Source of the DNA: Glutinoglossum americanum
Lineage: Eukaryota > Ascomycota > Geoglossomycetes > Geoglossales > Geoglossaceae
Length of the DNA stretch: 35,054 bases
Assembly (NCBI GenBank): GCA_020080175.1
Contig: JAGHQL010000228.1
Span: 1 to 35,054, forward strand
Direction: 5' to 3'
The notes under the pieces are model-generated. The model ran no database searches. It saw only the letters and a program-made list of their open reading frames with translations, and was not told where the DNA came from. The position numbers and the translations under genes are program-made. Position 1 is the stretch's first letter; every line of letters begins with the position of its first letter. Of this stretch, positions 22,366 to 33,068 are shown piece by piece.

Positions 22366-24609
22366 GATGGTGACTGTAGACTAGCCGGAAAGGTATTGAC
22401 CTTCTTCGTCGTTAGTCTCTCCTCTTTAATATTATATGGCGGTCTGACCTCTTTATAGAAGGGTGAGAAAGTTGATAGATTTTGCTGAATTGTGAAAAGA
22501 AGGGGTATTGGGCTTTCTGATCTCTCTTCCTCTCGAGGGCCTGAACGGGTTTATATATTGCCAGCTGGCGGCTCTCCCTGCGGTATTTTTCTCGCCAAGC
22601 TGCGACCTGCTCCTTCATCAGCTCTCCTGGGGAAAGGGATATAGGATACGGAATGAGCATCTCCAGTGAAGCGCTGGGAGCTGAGGTGCGCAATCTCCTC
22701 TGGGGCCTGCTGTGGTATATCGCTAGCACATCCTATTGGTGCCGAGGATGATTCTTGTTAGCTACAGATACTACTCTTTCACGGAATGTATTCAGCTAAG
22801 AAGCCAAGTTAGAGAACATGATTCGATAAAGATGAGATAAAAGAACACCTCCCAATGTAAACACGTAAAAAGCCTATTTAGCGTAAATACCGTATCACGT
22901 CGTCTCACGTTCAGAGAGAGACTAGACGCTCTCCTTTCTCGTCTCCGGTAATAGTTAATTCTTTAATCAGAGAAAATACAGCACAACAGCACCAAGAATA
23001 GACCCCACCAATCGACACCCTTATATCCCATGCCCTCACCACGGAAATTAATCTAGAACCGAGATACCAACTAACCGTGAATTGCGGTTAGCTGAAAGAG
23101 AGGCTGGCGGGAAAGGGCTGATGTCGATCCTGCTTGGCGTTACAAAAAAACCTGTTTTGCTACATACTCCCTCCCCCGGCACCCCAATTAGATCAGTGGC
23201 CAGCTGGAGAAAGCCGCAGCGAGAAATTGTTGGGTTTTCTGCTTGAATTTTCGTGGGTGGTTGTTTCGATGCTAATCCTCAGCTAGGAGCCTTGTTTATA
23301 GCTACGATAACATCGCAGATGAAACCCCCTTACGGGATTTGGCCCAGTAGGTGTTGTGGAGGTGATCTCTTTGCCCCGCCAGACAGCTTTGTGATTAACT
23401 CGTTTGGTTATTCTTGCTTGGTAGGGACAAGCATAGCTGCTGCTGCTGCTGCTGCTGCTCGCCCCTATGTAATTAAGTTCCCTTCCACCTACCAGTAGAA
23501 CCCACTACGTCTACGGTATCTAGCTTGAGCAAAAAATTATTACGTCATTTGAGAATCAAGGGTATTGACCTGTCTGTGATTTGTCTATTTCTGATAAGGG
23601 ATAATTACTCGGATACCTAAAACTTGAAATCTTACTCCCTTAATACTCTCGGAAATGACTTGCCTCTGATGGCTTCTCCAGGGCATTTATGAAACTGTCC
23701 TTCTTGTTGCAAGTTCTGGGGGCAACGGCTGAATTGACTTCATCAAGAACTAACCTCCAGGCTGGTTATACGGATATCCGGATACCCATTACGCTAGCTG
23801 AAGTCCAGCTTTCAACCTCCATGCTCAGCCTCCATTTAAATGGCAGACTTCGCGGAACCGTTTCCGACGTTCTCCCAAAGAGCCGTCCAAGAGATGAAAG
23901 ATGAACTGTCGAGCGCACAGGTCCTGAGGTGTAAATATGGGTGTGACTGTGACCCTATGTCATTCCAATCAAGAGGCGCTTGCCCAAAGTAAGCCACCGC
24001 CCTTTTCATTGAGCAAATCGAGTGTGTACTGTAATATATACTGACCACATATCTTCTTCGGGAATGCAAATTTCTGCTATAACGAGCCATTGAGAACTTT
24101 CCCAAAAGTAGTCTTTTGGCCGTCTGTCGGTTCATGGGCTGACCGCGTTTTTCTTTCTGGGTGTCTGTTTTGGTAGTGTTGCGAGGGTGCCGGGCGGGTT
24201 GTCTGGGTTTTTCTTTGGAATGGAATGGCTAGTCTAGCCCAATCCTGCGGGCTCGGTAGTGAAAACCATGTAATCATCTTGGTGTCATGCAAAGGGTTGG
24301 AAACGGTAGTTTCCTGTGCCTTTTGTGCCTTTTGTAGTTTGCGAAGATGCGTTGCGCTGAGGTGGAGGTGTCGGGATCTGAGTGTTCGGGGGTAAGCTAG
24401 AATAGAATCTGCGGGTCTGTTATAACCCAACCACGCACTGGGACCCATTCCCTACCCTTCGTCCGTTCTCTGCATATCTTTTGGACCAACAAATACTATG
24501 ATTGTTCGGTCCAACAAGGTGTTCCGCTTGCGGGGCATGACTGTCCGGCTCGTCCGCGGATTGACAGAACGCCATGTTGATAATCTCGGGGAAAGTATGA
24601 TTGTCGCTC
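22366..24609. other. Gene-poor stretch
   Basis: No gene I can support over about 2.2 kb. It holds the promoter side of the small secreted protein and a GCT microsatellite. One plus frame (23689-23904) begins MKLSFLLQVLGATAEL, signal-peptide-like, but lacks convincing mature sequence. A minus-strand frame (24420-24611) starts with ATG and looks mildly coding-like but cannot be extended. Confidence 0.45.
23436..23459 (+). repeat. Trinucleotide microsatellite (GCT)8
   Basis: Eight perfect GCT units. In one plus-strand frame they would encode an alanine run, but that frame has no ATG and no other support. Confidence 0.9.
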
Positions 24610-24709
24610 ATGGTAGAATATAAGAGACCGACAAACCCGTTACAGCGAATTTGACAGTTGAGTATTGCTTACCAGCTCCTGGATATATCGCTCGGTGATG
24701 CCACCAAAA

Positions 24710-25317
24710 CCAACCTTGACTAGGACCACATACACCTCGTTTCCTGAGCGTCAGCACTCTGCAACAAGACAGTCCCACGCCTTATCCCTATGGCCATATC
24801 CACGCCACAATCATGTTCACAGTCCCTGGACAGAACGTACGAAAGACAGATACTACTAGACTTGAATGAGGGCGGAAAGTGTATAGGCCGCTAAACGGTT
24901 GCTACAGGGTATATACGCCAAAAAGGGGTGGTTTTGCTCAGATCCAAAGGCCCGGAAATCTAATGTGGGATAAGGAAACTGTGGAATTGCACGTTCTTCC
25001 CTTTGGGCCATCTCAATATTTTAGCCGGCTAACTTTCTTTTTCTTTTTTCTTTTCCAGATATTTAGTCGATCTTGCAAGTGCGGTGATTATAGAAGAGGA
25101 ATATCTAGGTGAGCTGGCTGGAGAGAGAATAACATCGGAATCCAGCATCGTCGAGATGTTTAGAGTTTGGGACAAATATGCCCGCCGCCGCTCAGAAGGC
25201 AGAATTAAACCCCGGGCCTGGAACATTCTCGTTTTGATTAAAGGCCGCATGCTGTTGTGCGCTGTTCGGTCAGTATGGCGTACACCGCACAGCCAGAAAA
25301 AAATGGCCAATACATAA
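24710..25317 (+). CDS. Doubtful spliced gene, unidentified
   Basis: The acceptor region at 25025-25058 is a textbook fungal intron end (GGCTAAC branch, long pyrimidine tract, TTTTCCAG). Behind it a frame of about 85 codons runs to TAA at 25317, with coding-like composition (YLVDLASAVIIEEEYLGEL, VEMFRVWDKYARRRSEGR). Upstream, 24710-24833 has a possible exon (FLSVSTLQQDSPTPYPYGHI then MFTVPGQN) ending at GTACGA. I could not place a start codon or confirm the phase of the join. No family is recognised. It may be a real short gene, a relic, or chance. Confidence 0.22.
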
Positions 25318-25573
25318 TACAGACTAGAATGATATAGATTTTAGAGATTATAATGCTGTCAGAGTGAAAATAGGCTGCCCTTTTTTGGTCTATGCTAATG
25401 CCATCACGTACTGTATATGAGACCGTGTTTAAAGCGCTGGGATGGCCGGCATCTGTACGATATTGTACACCGTCCTCAACTACTTTCACGCAATGTCCGT
25501 TCGACTTGCATGATTCGTAACGCAGCTAGACGCGTCGCGGTTCTAACGATAGCCCAGGTCCAGCGTTCCCGAG

Positions 25574-26113
25574 CTACCCATTCGAGCCCACATTCACAAG
25601 AAATCCGGATATCGTGTTCTCCCGCTTCTCGGCCGGAGCCTCCTCAGCTCCCGTCGCAAACACACTGTGCTGCTTCTCCAGCGGAAACGCCCCAATGACC
25701 GTCTGCGGAACCCAGCAGTATTTTTGTGGCGGGCCCTTCAAATAGCCCCTCGCTTTCGCTTGCTGAAGACTGACCGGCTGCTCCAGCTTCCACAGCGCCA
25801 GGATCTCATACCCGAAGCTATAGCCCATCGTCCCTGCATTGAAGTCCTCGTTACCGAGTCCGCCGTCTTCGGGGACTTGGCCGGGGGTTTTGGCACTGGA
25901 GACGCGCGCGATGTAATGGAGGGAGGATATGGGGGCGCTGGTGTAGAACCAGATGCGGCGGACGGATGAAGGGAGGCGGTAGTTGCGGTACTCGTGGTTT
26001 TTGTGGCGGGAGGCGATACTGGAGATGTATTCGGGTTTGATGCTCATGAAAATGTCGCTGTGGGATGTTTCAGTCCTCGCTGCTGGAGTTTTTGCGAGGA
26101 CGACTTTGGGCAT
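25574..26113 (-). CDS. PUA/ASCH-like small protein
   Basis: A minus-strand frame encodes 179 residues from the ATG at 26113; the frame is open further upstream but has no earlier ATG. The core (about 20-145) reads DIFMSIKPEYISSIASRHKN, HEYRNYRLPSSVRRIWFYTS, PEDGGLGNEDFNAG, SFGYEILALWKLEQPVSL and LKGPPQKYCWVPQTV. This matches my memory of a conserved fungal protein with a PUA-like (ASCH/EVE-type) beta-barrel, in which the Lys/Glu/Arg cluster after the first strand (KNHEYR) is characteristic. Such domains bind RNA or modified nucleotides, but no reaction is assigned here. No membrane segment or signal peptide is present, so it is probably cytosolic or nuclear. The last 30 residues are low in conservation signals. 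An alternative is an upstream first exon, since the leader frame stays open. Confidence 0.68.
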   Translation of the reverse strand: MPKVVLAKTPAARTETSHSDIFMSIKPEYISSIASRHKNHEYRNYRLPSSVRRIWFYTSAPISSLHYIARVSSAKTPGQVPEDGGLGNEDFNAGTMGYSFGYEILALWKLEQPVSLQQAKARGYLKGPPQKYCWVPQTVIGAFPLEKQHSVFATGAEEAPAEKRENTISGFLVNVGSNG

Positions 26114-26699
26114 GGCGAGGGGTCGTGGTGAGGAATTGTGGGAGGAAGGGCTCGAGACGCGTGAGACGCGTGAGTGGTTGCAATTCTTGAACTTGCAGCC
26201 CCGCCAACGGGCAGTAAAGCGGCCCTCAGGCGTACAACAGGTGGGCAACGAACTGGCCACAATACATAGTACTGTCTCTCAGAAATTATACCATATTTTA
26301 ACACACCAGTAAAGGTGAGACTTGTCAAGTTTACAATGTCTTCGTGAGAAAGAGACCAAGCATCGATCTTTCCCACTCCCTTTCACCCCCTATCCTCGTC
26401 TACTCCTATTTTTTTCTCTCCCTCTAGTGGCGCTTCAAGTAACCTCCGCATGCGCTTTTCTGTATATGCCGTTCCAGATTGATCCGCATAGCTCCTCTCC
26501 CTCCCTCGCGCTCATCGTCACGGGCAAGACTTATAATAACCTGTCCCAATCGGAGAGTTAATTGTGAACTAAGACGGGACAATTTCTCTTCTGTTAAAAG
26601 GAATACTATTTCGCACGTCTTACTACTTGGAAGGAATAATCATTACAGCAGGGGAATAACAGCAATTTACATATGATCAGAGGAGACAAAGCATTCATA
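26114..26699. other. Intergenic
   Basis: This is the upstream region of the PUA-like gene and contains C/T-rich plus-strand tracts (26370-26430). No gene is supported. Confidence 0.5.
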
Positions 26700-28994
26700 A
26701 AAGGCTAGATGCTTTTCAAGTTCAGAAAGGCAGTTGGGTAGGACGTCCAAATCGACCTAAAGTGGTCAGTCCTCAGCTTCAAACACTCTCCGCCTGGAGA
26801 GGCCGTCTCGAGACAGCGTATACAGGAACTTGTCATTGATGGCCGTACGTTTAGCATCGTAGAGGCAGGTCTGCTCGGTATTCCATATGTCTCTCCGTTT
26901 GGTATCTTCATTCTGGACATCCGTCGGGGACAGCCCACTCAGATAGCAAATCTCTTGCGCGGGCTATTGAAGTAGGAGTCATCCCGTCGCTTGTAAACGC
27001 GTAGATATCTACACCAGCATCTATTCGGTGTGTTATAATCTTAACCACAGATTCAGACCACTCGTGATTCACAACTATCCCATCTTCGGTATCTTAGAAA
27101 CCGTGGCATACAACTTGAGTCATATGACAACGCTGCGGGATTCAAAGCTAAGTGTAAGGCTTGTTTGCCATAATCAGCAAAGGGATTGGCACCACAAGAT
27201 AAAAGGATGCTGACGGCTCAGGCAGAGTATCTAAAACCAGGATACGCCGACATCAACATGAGAGCTGCATATCCAAATTTCTGCATATTGAAATCGACTT
27301 CTCGAGGCCGCAAGAAGTCTGCCCAATTTTAGAGCTGCTGCTTCCTGACCGGTAATGGCATCATTAGATTCGCTACCAATATAGAGTTCAACAAGTGTAT
27401 CTTTCTCAAAACACTCTATTGAATCCCCACCAGTACTTTCAATCAACAAGCAAAATTTGGGTTGTTTCTTTGGAGCAAAAGCTAGGCTGGCAATCTTGGC
27501 TAGCATGCCACGCCGCTCTGCTGAGGGCCCGCTGGTGAAGTAAATCGAGCGGAGTTTGTCCACCCCTGACGTCCAAGTTTATATCGGCTAGGCGTTGGCC
27601 GAAAATAAGGAACATTCTCCAAGGTCAAACGTACACATCTTCTGCCAAGGGATCCGCACCCAAAAAGAGCAAGAGGCTGCACAGTTTAGGGTCAAAAAAC
27701 AAGACTGCCCACTGCGATAGTCAGCTTGTTGTGGCACCATTAACCCAGCAGACAACTAACACGGAGAAGTGTCTGGCCGTCCGAGAGCCGATCCGAGGGC
27801 CTTGCCTTGCTCCTGGAAAACAATGTTTGGAGCTCATTTATGTCACGTCAGCCCATAGCTTTGAAAACGGGAGAATCTCTATCCGCTACGTTGTATGTGG
27901 CAATCAAAGGGCAGATTTGAATGATAGCCGCGGTGGTCCAGCCCTGTCGCGAAGAGAAGCAAGACCCCTTTTCGAATATTAAAGGCTTTAGCTGGACGGA
28001 AGCGGATCGAGATCTGATATTTTTCACCAGCTATCGCGTCAATATGCGACACACCATCTTTGTCATAATTTGAAAATCGCCTTTGGGCCATTGAAACACC
28101 CAAGTCTGCTGGTCAAGCAAAACTTGTCTTAGTTGCCGAAAACTGACGGCGCCGAGTTCTCCGCCCGTCTCGAGAGATCCACGGGTAAGGCCGATTTCGC
28201 CTCCATTCCAGTCCTGAATCCGTTGAAGGTGAGTTTCCTCGGTTCCATTGCATATTGACTACTCCATGAAACGCCCATCATGCGTTTCTGCTAATTTGCC
28301 ACTTCCGTCTCTCTGACTTACACATAAAATATCCATAGCCACTTTATCAATCGCATTTTGAAGTTTCCGCGCCTGTTCCCCATAACGGAAGTGGTGCTCA
28401 CCAAAGCTACTGTTAAGTGTTAGAATGAGAATGTTTTGCAGTTCCGAGCGTACCACTCTTGCAAGAACATTCGTGTCCGATGTGAAAACGGCTTGGATGT
28501 CCGCATCGTTTCGAATTCGGCTCTGAGTTGTCCTACCTGATCAACTAAATCGGCTTGCAGCATCGGCATTCCTAGCGGGTGTTGTAGGCTTTTATTTATT
28601 TTAAACATATCGCGATGTTGTTTGACATGATTGTGTCTGAACGTTGAAATTTAACATCAGCTTCAGCTCAGAAACGCTTTCCCCAAAGACCCTCAGACCG
28701 TTTCTCTCTTCCTACATGGGGGCGTCTATACCGTCAATGCTCCCTAGAGACCCATGGATATAGTCAAGAAACAAACCGACTCTAAATATCACTTATATTC
28801 CGATTGCGTCTACCGCCAGCCGCAGTCAATTTGTGCGAATTTAGTCTTTCCAGCATCTCCTGAATTCTCCTCTTATCAAGCACCCACTTTAACTTCGTCC
28901 CAAGCCTGTTCCTCTCTCTACTAGATAAAGTTCCCATCAGTATCTCGAGTTCCATCTTAAGTTTAGTCATACATGCTAGCAGTTCCGGCGGCAA
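26700..28994 (-). pseudogene. Decayed ankyrin-type fungal gene, relative of the left-edge gene
   Basis: On the minus strand, fragments appear in the expected order but in different frames. At 28994-28782 is an N-terminal helical domain (LKMELEILMGTLSSRERN, LKWVLDKRRIQEMLERLNSH) typical of fungal STAND/ankyrin proteins. Helical pieces follow at 28608-28259. At about 27890-27750 is the block DSPVFKAM, a TGA codon, then RDINELQTLFSRSKARPSD and LSDGQTLL; it parallels KASPLDTDAEGRTLLH of the left-edge gene. Next come ADINLDVRGGQTPLDLLHQ (about 27590-27530) and, near 27025-26935, AGVDIYAFTSDGMTPTSIAR then ARDLLSEWA, the end of an ankyrin array. The tail holds coding-like IWNTEQTCLYDAKRTAINDK. Stops and frame changes separate the fragments; some may be unrecognised introns, but the number is too high for a working gene. 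TGA where CGA would fit suggests C-to-T change. Confidence 0.6.
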
Positions 28995-29143
28995 TTTCTG
29001 GTCTTCTAAAGTATCATTGACATCTTGGCTATTGGTGGCTGCTGTTGATCGGTGAAAAAGGGGAGACTCAAAAGTTTCACTAGTTCTAAACTGAGCCCGT
29101 CGCCGGAAGGCGAAAAAAAAGCCCCCGCATACCTCCAGTGCCT

Positions 29144-30366
29144 CTACTTCGTCTCAGCAGCAGCGCTTTCCGGATACGTGCTCGGATGCCCATTCTCCTT
29201 CCCATACTTCCTGACCTTTCGGTCCATATCGGGTTGGACAAATAACCACACCAGCCCCGTAATCCACGACATCGCCGTATCCCTCCACCAACTATTCCTC
29301 GGGCTTCCACCCCACGCACTCCCCCTCATCGCTGACCCCAGCAACCCTGTTGTGATCAGATACTCCCCCTTCTCCAAAGCACACACGCTGATAGCAGCTA
29401 CCTGTTCGGGTGTCTGTCCACCATCGTCTTCCTCGAGTTTCTTCGTGATGGCAGGCTTGGTGACCATTTCTTGTTCGTAGCCGGGGGTGAAGATGGTAGC
29501 AGGGAAGACGGTTGCGACTTTTATGGCAGGCGTAGTGGTCGGGTGGTAAAGGTTAAGTTCTTGGATTAGGGAGTCGGAGAGGGAGCGGAGGGCAGATTTA
29601 GCGGGCGCGTATGAGGAGTAACCCACAATGGGGTAGAAGCCCAGGACGGAGGAGGTGAAGATTAAGTGGCGAGGAGGTTGCGGGGAGCCGGGTTTTGGGG
29701 CATCAGTGGTAGGATGGAGCCAAGGTTTAAGAATTGCATGGGCGAGGTATGCGGCGGACCAGTAGTTGCTGTCCATTTGTTCGCGCAGACCTTCAATGTC
29801 CGTGTCGAGGAAGAGTTTGGGGTAGGAGGACCCGGCGGCGCACCAGACGATGTCTGGAGGGGTGTTGTTATTCCAGGTGGTGACTTCAGAGACAATTCGG
29901 GTGGATTCGGCGGAGGATTTGAGGTCTGCACTTATGTAGTGGAAGCGTTGAGTTTGGGGATTTGTGGCTGATGACTGATTTTTTTATTTTGGTCAGCTGG
30001 AGGCCGTCGGTGGTTACTTGGTGACATCATGGGGGCACAAAAAGAACATACAGATATCTCAGCGAGTGCCTGTTTAAGCTTCTCCACGCCCCGTGCAACA
30101 ATCACAATATTTGCGCCTTTCGTTGCTAGTAGTTTAGCCACGCATAGCCCCATACCTTGCGAACCGCCTGTGATGACGACAGTCTAGGGAGCAAAAAGGG
30201 GTTAGCGGGAGCCGGTTGTGCGCGTCAGGAGGATAAAACGTACACGCCCATTCACAGGGAAGTGGTTCTTCCGGCCGAAGCCTAAGAAACCCATCGATGC
30301 GGCTGGGATAGTGATGATGAGGATGGATAAGACAATGGACAGCCAGGAGAGCCCAAGTATTTCCAT
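29144..30366 (-). CDS. TSC10: 3-ketodihydrosphingosine reductase (SDR family)
   Basis: Three exons on the minus strand, 30366-30244, 30183-30052 and 29974-29144, all join in phase 0 and encode 361 residues. An N-terminal membrane helix ([17 protein letters not shown]) precedes [12 protein letters not shown]. The nucleotide site is TGGSQGMG (46-53). Other SDR residues: Asn155 in [12 protein letters not shown] (192-194), and Tyr207/Lys211 in [20 protein letters not shown]-terminal hydrophobic segment ([19 protein letters not shown]) fits the ER-anchored topology. The enzyme reduces 3-ketodihydrosphingosine to dihydrosphingosine with NADPH, the second step of sphingolipid synthesis, at the ER. 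Motif choice ([24 protein letters not shown]) points to Tsc10/KDSR rather than a generic SDR. All catalytic residues are present. It shares a divergent promoter with the Sas10 gene. Confidence 0.93.
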
Positions 30367-30641
30367 GTGGACCTGTCAGTATCCACTGGAAGAATTGAGG
30401 CCGCTAAAGGAGAAAGGAACGGAGTTGTGGAATCTAACTTTGATAAGGTATCAGCCAATATATATGGCTCCGTTGTACGTACGGAATGGAGGCGGAGCAA
30501 ATCGCGTTCGTAGCTTCCCCATGATATCCGTCCCTACAAGAGGCTCCGCAAAAATCTCGGTGGTTGGCGCTTAGTCAGCACGCACCAGTCTCGCACAATC
30601 AGAACGTCCAACAAAATATTTCTACCGATAAGCCGCCAACA
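30367..30641. promoter_or_regulatory. Divergent promoter between TSC10 and SAS10
   Basis: The 275 bases between the two start codons must contain both core promoters and leaders. An AT-rich run with TATATATGG lies at about 30460-30468. Both genes are housekeeping, so constitutive, growth-linked expression is expected. Confidence 0.6.
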
Positions 30642-32729
30642 ATGGGTAAAAAGAGGAAGGCATCTGGCCGGCCATATGGCCAATCTGAAGCTCGAGAGGC
30701 TAGGGATGCTGATTCTAATGTTAAGCCTATTCAGAGCTTCGAAGATGTTGCGGATTCAGAGGACGAATTTCACATTAATCGAGACAAAATCCTCTTGGAG
30801 GAAAGTGCTGATCAGAAGCGTCAGAGGAGATGGAGGGAAGAAGGTAGTCCTATTTAAGATTGGTCGGATTCAGACCCGAGAATTGGGTGTCACTAAATTT
30901 CCGCAATCATAGATGACCTATTAGAACCCTCAGACGAAGAAGTTCTAGCGTATCCATCACCATCTGAAGATGAAGACGAAGATGAGGACCTAGATAGCGA
31001 CGATGCAAATAACAGACCACCTCCTCCCAAGCGCGCTCGCCAATCGTCTAATTCCGATGCTGAATCTCACGAGGCAGAAGAGGAAGAGTTAGAAGGCTGG
31101 GGAACGACCAAGCGGGACTATTACGATGCGGACATGATTGAAACAGAGCAGGATGCGATTGAAGAAGAAACTGAGGCCCGTCGCCTGCAGCAAAAGCGGC
31201 TGCAAGGTATGACGGAAGCAGATTTCGGGCTCGACGAGAATGATTGGTTAAGCTCGGTGAAGGGTAAGGGGCAAGACGATCATGAAGCAGAAGATGAAGA
31301 GGGAGGGGTTGTCACTGAGATCTTGCCTCAGGTAGAGATCACCGAGGATATGGGGATGGACGAGAGACTGAGGCTACTACGGAGTCGGTATCTCGAATTT
31401 GAGCCTCTCGGGGCAGAGTTCATAAGCCTGCAATCTCAACACCGAGATCTAGGTCTTTCTGTTGCAGCTACGGAAGGGATGGCCAACCATAAAAAGGCTG
31501 CCGCGAATGGCCACAAGGGCGGAGAGATACTCGACACCATATCTCCAGCAGCTACGGTCAAATTCCAGGCATTGACAGCTTATCTAGGTGCACTCAGCAT
31601 GTATTTTGCTCTTCTCACTTCTACCACAAATTCCGACCAAAAGAATCCGGTTGCCATGCCAGCGGGGGAATTAAGAGAACATGCTGTAATGGAAAGTTTA
31701 GTGAAATGCCGCGGTCTCTGGGAAAAGGTGAAGGGCTTAAGGATACCAGACTCTAGCGAGCTGGCAAAAGCAAAGGGAAACGAATTAGCGGTAATTGAAG
31801 AGAGCGAGGAGCGCTCACCTATAGAAAATGGAGATGGTGCCATCGGTAAACCAAAGGCCCATATGGAGAAGAAGCAGAAAAAGAAAAAGAAGAGCAAGGC
31901 GCAACGAGCAGCAGAGGCTGCACAGGTTGAAGCTGAAGCAAGACGAGCAGAGCGTATCAGGAAGACAGAGGAGGGGCTTGCGGAGCTTGACGTTCTAACA
32001 CGAACTAAACCACGAAAACCCAACAAACAGATTGACCTGGGGCCAGCTCAATCCACATTCGACGACTCCGACTTCGGCGAAGAAACCCACCTAAACGCAG
32101 ACGAAGCAGCAGAGAAAGCGCGGAAGAAAAAAAGTCTCAGATTCTACACCTCCCAAATCACCCAGAAATCCAATAAGCGCGATCAAGCCGGGAACGACGC
32201 GGGCGGCGATGCTGACCTACCCTACCGAGAGCGACTCCGGGATCGCCAAGCGCGCCTCAATACAGAAGCGGAGAAAAGAGGACAAAAAGGCCGAAAGAAC
32301 GACAGAGGCGATGACGCCCTAGGCGCCTCCAGTGACGACAACGACCACCACACCGCCAAAGACCTCCGCAACGCCGACGAAGAATACTACAACCTCCTCA
32401 CCAGCACCACCGCCGCCCGCAAATCCGCAAAGAAATCTCTCCACGACGCCCATGCCGCCTCAAACGGCCGCACAGCCCACACCGAAGAGCCCCTCGACCC
32501 CACCGGGAAACGCGCAATAGGCTACACGATCGAGAAGAACAAGGGGCTCGCACCAAAGCGCGGAAAAGACGTCCGGAACCCGCGCGTCAAGAAGCGGAAG
32601 AAGTACGAGGAGAAGGTTAAGAAGTTGGGAAGTGTGAGGCAGGTGTTTAGGGGTGGGGAGGGGAAGGGTGGGTATAAAGGGGAGTTGACAGGGATTAAAA
32701 CGGGGTTGGTTAGGAGTGTGAAGTTGTAA
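30642..32729 (+). CDS. SAS10: Sas10/Utp3, U3 snoRNP (SSU processome) protein
   Basis: Two exons, 30642-30843 and 30913-32729, join in phase (GAAGAAG|AT) across a 69-base intron, giving 672 residues. The start MGKKRKASGRPYG has a good context. The N-terminal 140 residues are highly acidic (SEDEDEDEDLDSDD, EAEEEELEGWGTTKRDYYD). The Sas10/Utp3/C1D domain lies at about 210-345 (DERLRLLRSRYLEFEPLGAE, KFQALTAYLGALSMYFALLT). A basic, lysine-rich linker follows (KKQKKKKKSKAQRAAEAAQ), and the C-terminus (about 598-672) is the conserved Sas10 C-terminal domain: KRAIGYTIEKNKGLAPKRG, NPRVKKRKKYEEKVKKLG and GGYKGELTGIKTGLVRSVKL. The protein acts in the nucleolus in 18S rRNA processing within the small-subunit processome. 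Length and domain order fit fungal orthologues. Confidence 0.93.
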
Positions 32730-33068
32730 AAGCGGTAGGATGGTGTGTGCTTCTTTTTCTCGAGAGAGGCGTCGATGTAGAATGGGGATATATGCTAGAT
32801 GTAATTCGTACATAGCATACCACAACGAGGACAATAAAAAGGCTTCATCAATTTTCTCCGTATGCGCGCGTTATCACGATCAACGTGTTAATTCCCCAAA
32901 GACAATTAAAACACATAAAGACACAGCACTCGATAAAATCCAAGCGATAAATTCAAATTTGAAGGGACGAACAAACATTCATTTCATAACCCAACCCCCC
33001 CATAACTATCCCCGCTTATAAAAAGTAAATTAAATCACCACCCCCTCCACCTCCACTCCCACTATAAA
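32730..33068. other. Convergent 3' flanks
   Basis: This 339-base region lies between the stop codons of SAS10 (plus) and the repeat protein (minus). It is AT-rich with A-runs and CAATAAA-like signals on the plus strand near 32831. No gene is seen. Confidence 0.55.

Noticed and set aside
23689-23904. Plus-strand frame of 71 codons beginning MKLSFLLQVLGATAEL
   Set aside because: The start is signal-like, but the remainder lacks cysteines or any coherent pattern, and there is no supporting promoter or splice signal.
24420-24611. Minus-strand ATG frame of 63 codons (MSDNHTFPEIINMAFCQSAD)
   Set aside because: It could be a first exon, but every downstream join I tried ended quickly in a stop.
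25035-25058. Pyrimidine tract as a possible poly-purine/poly-pyrimidine element
   Set aside because: Its position directly before a CAG and after a branch-like CTAAC makes an intron end the simpler reading.
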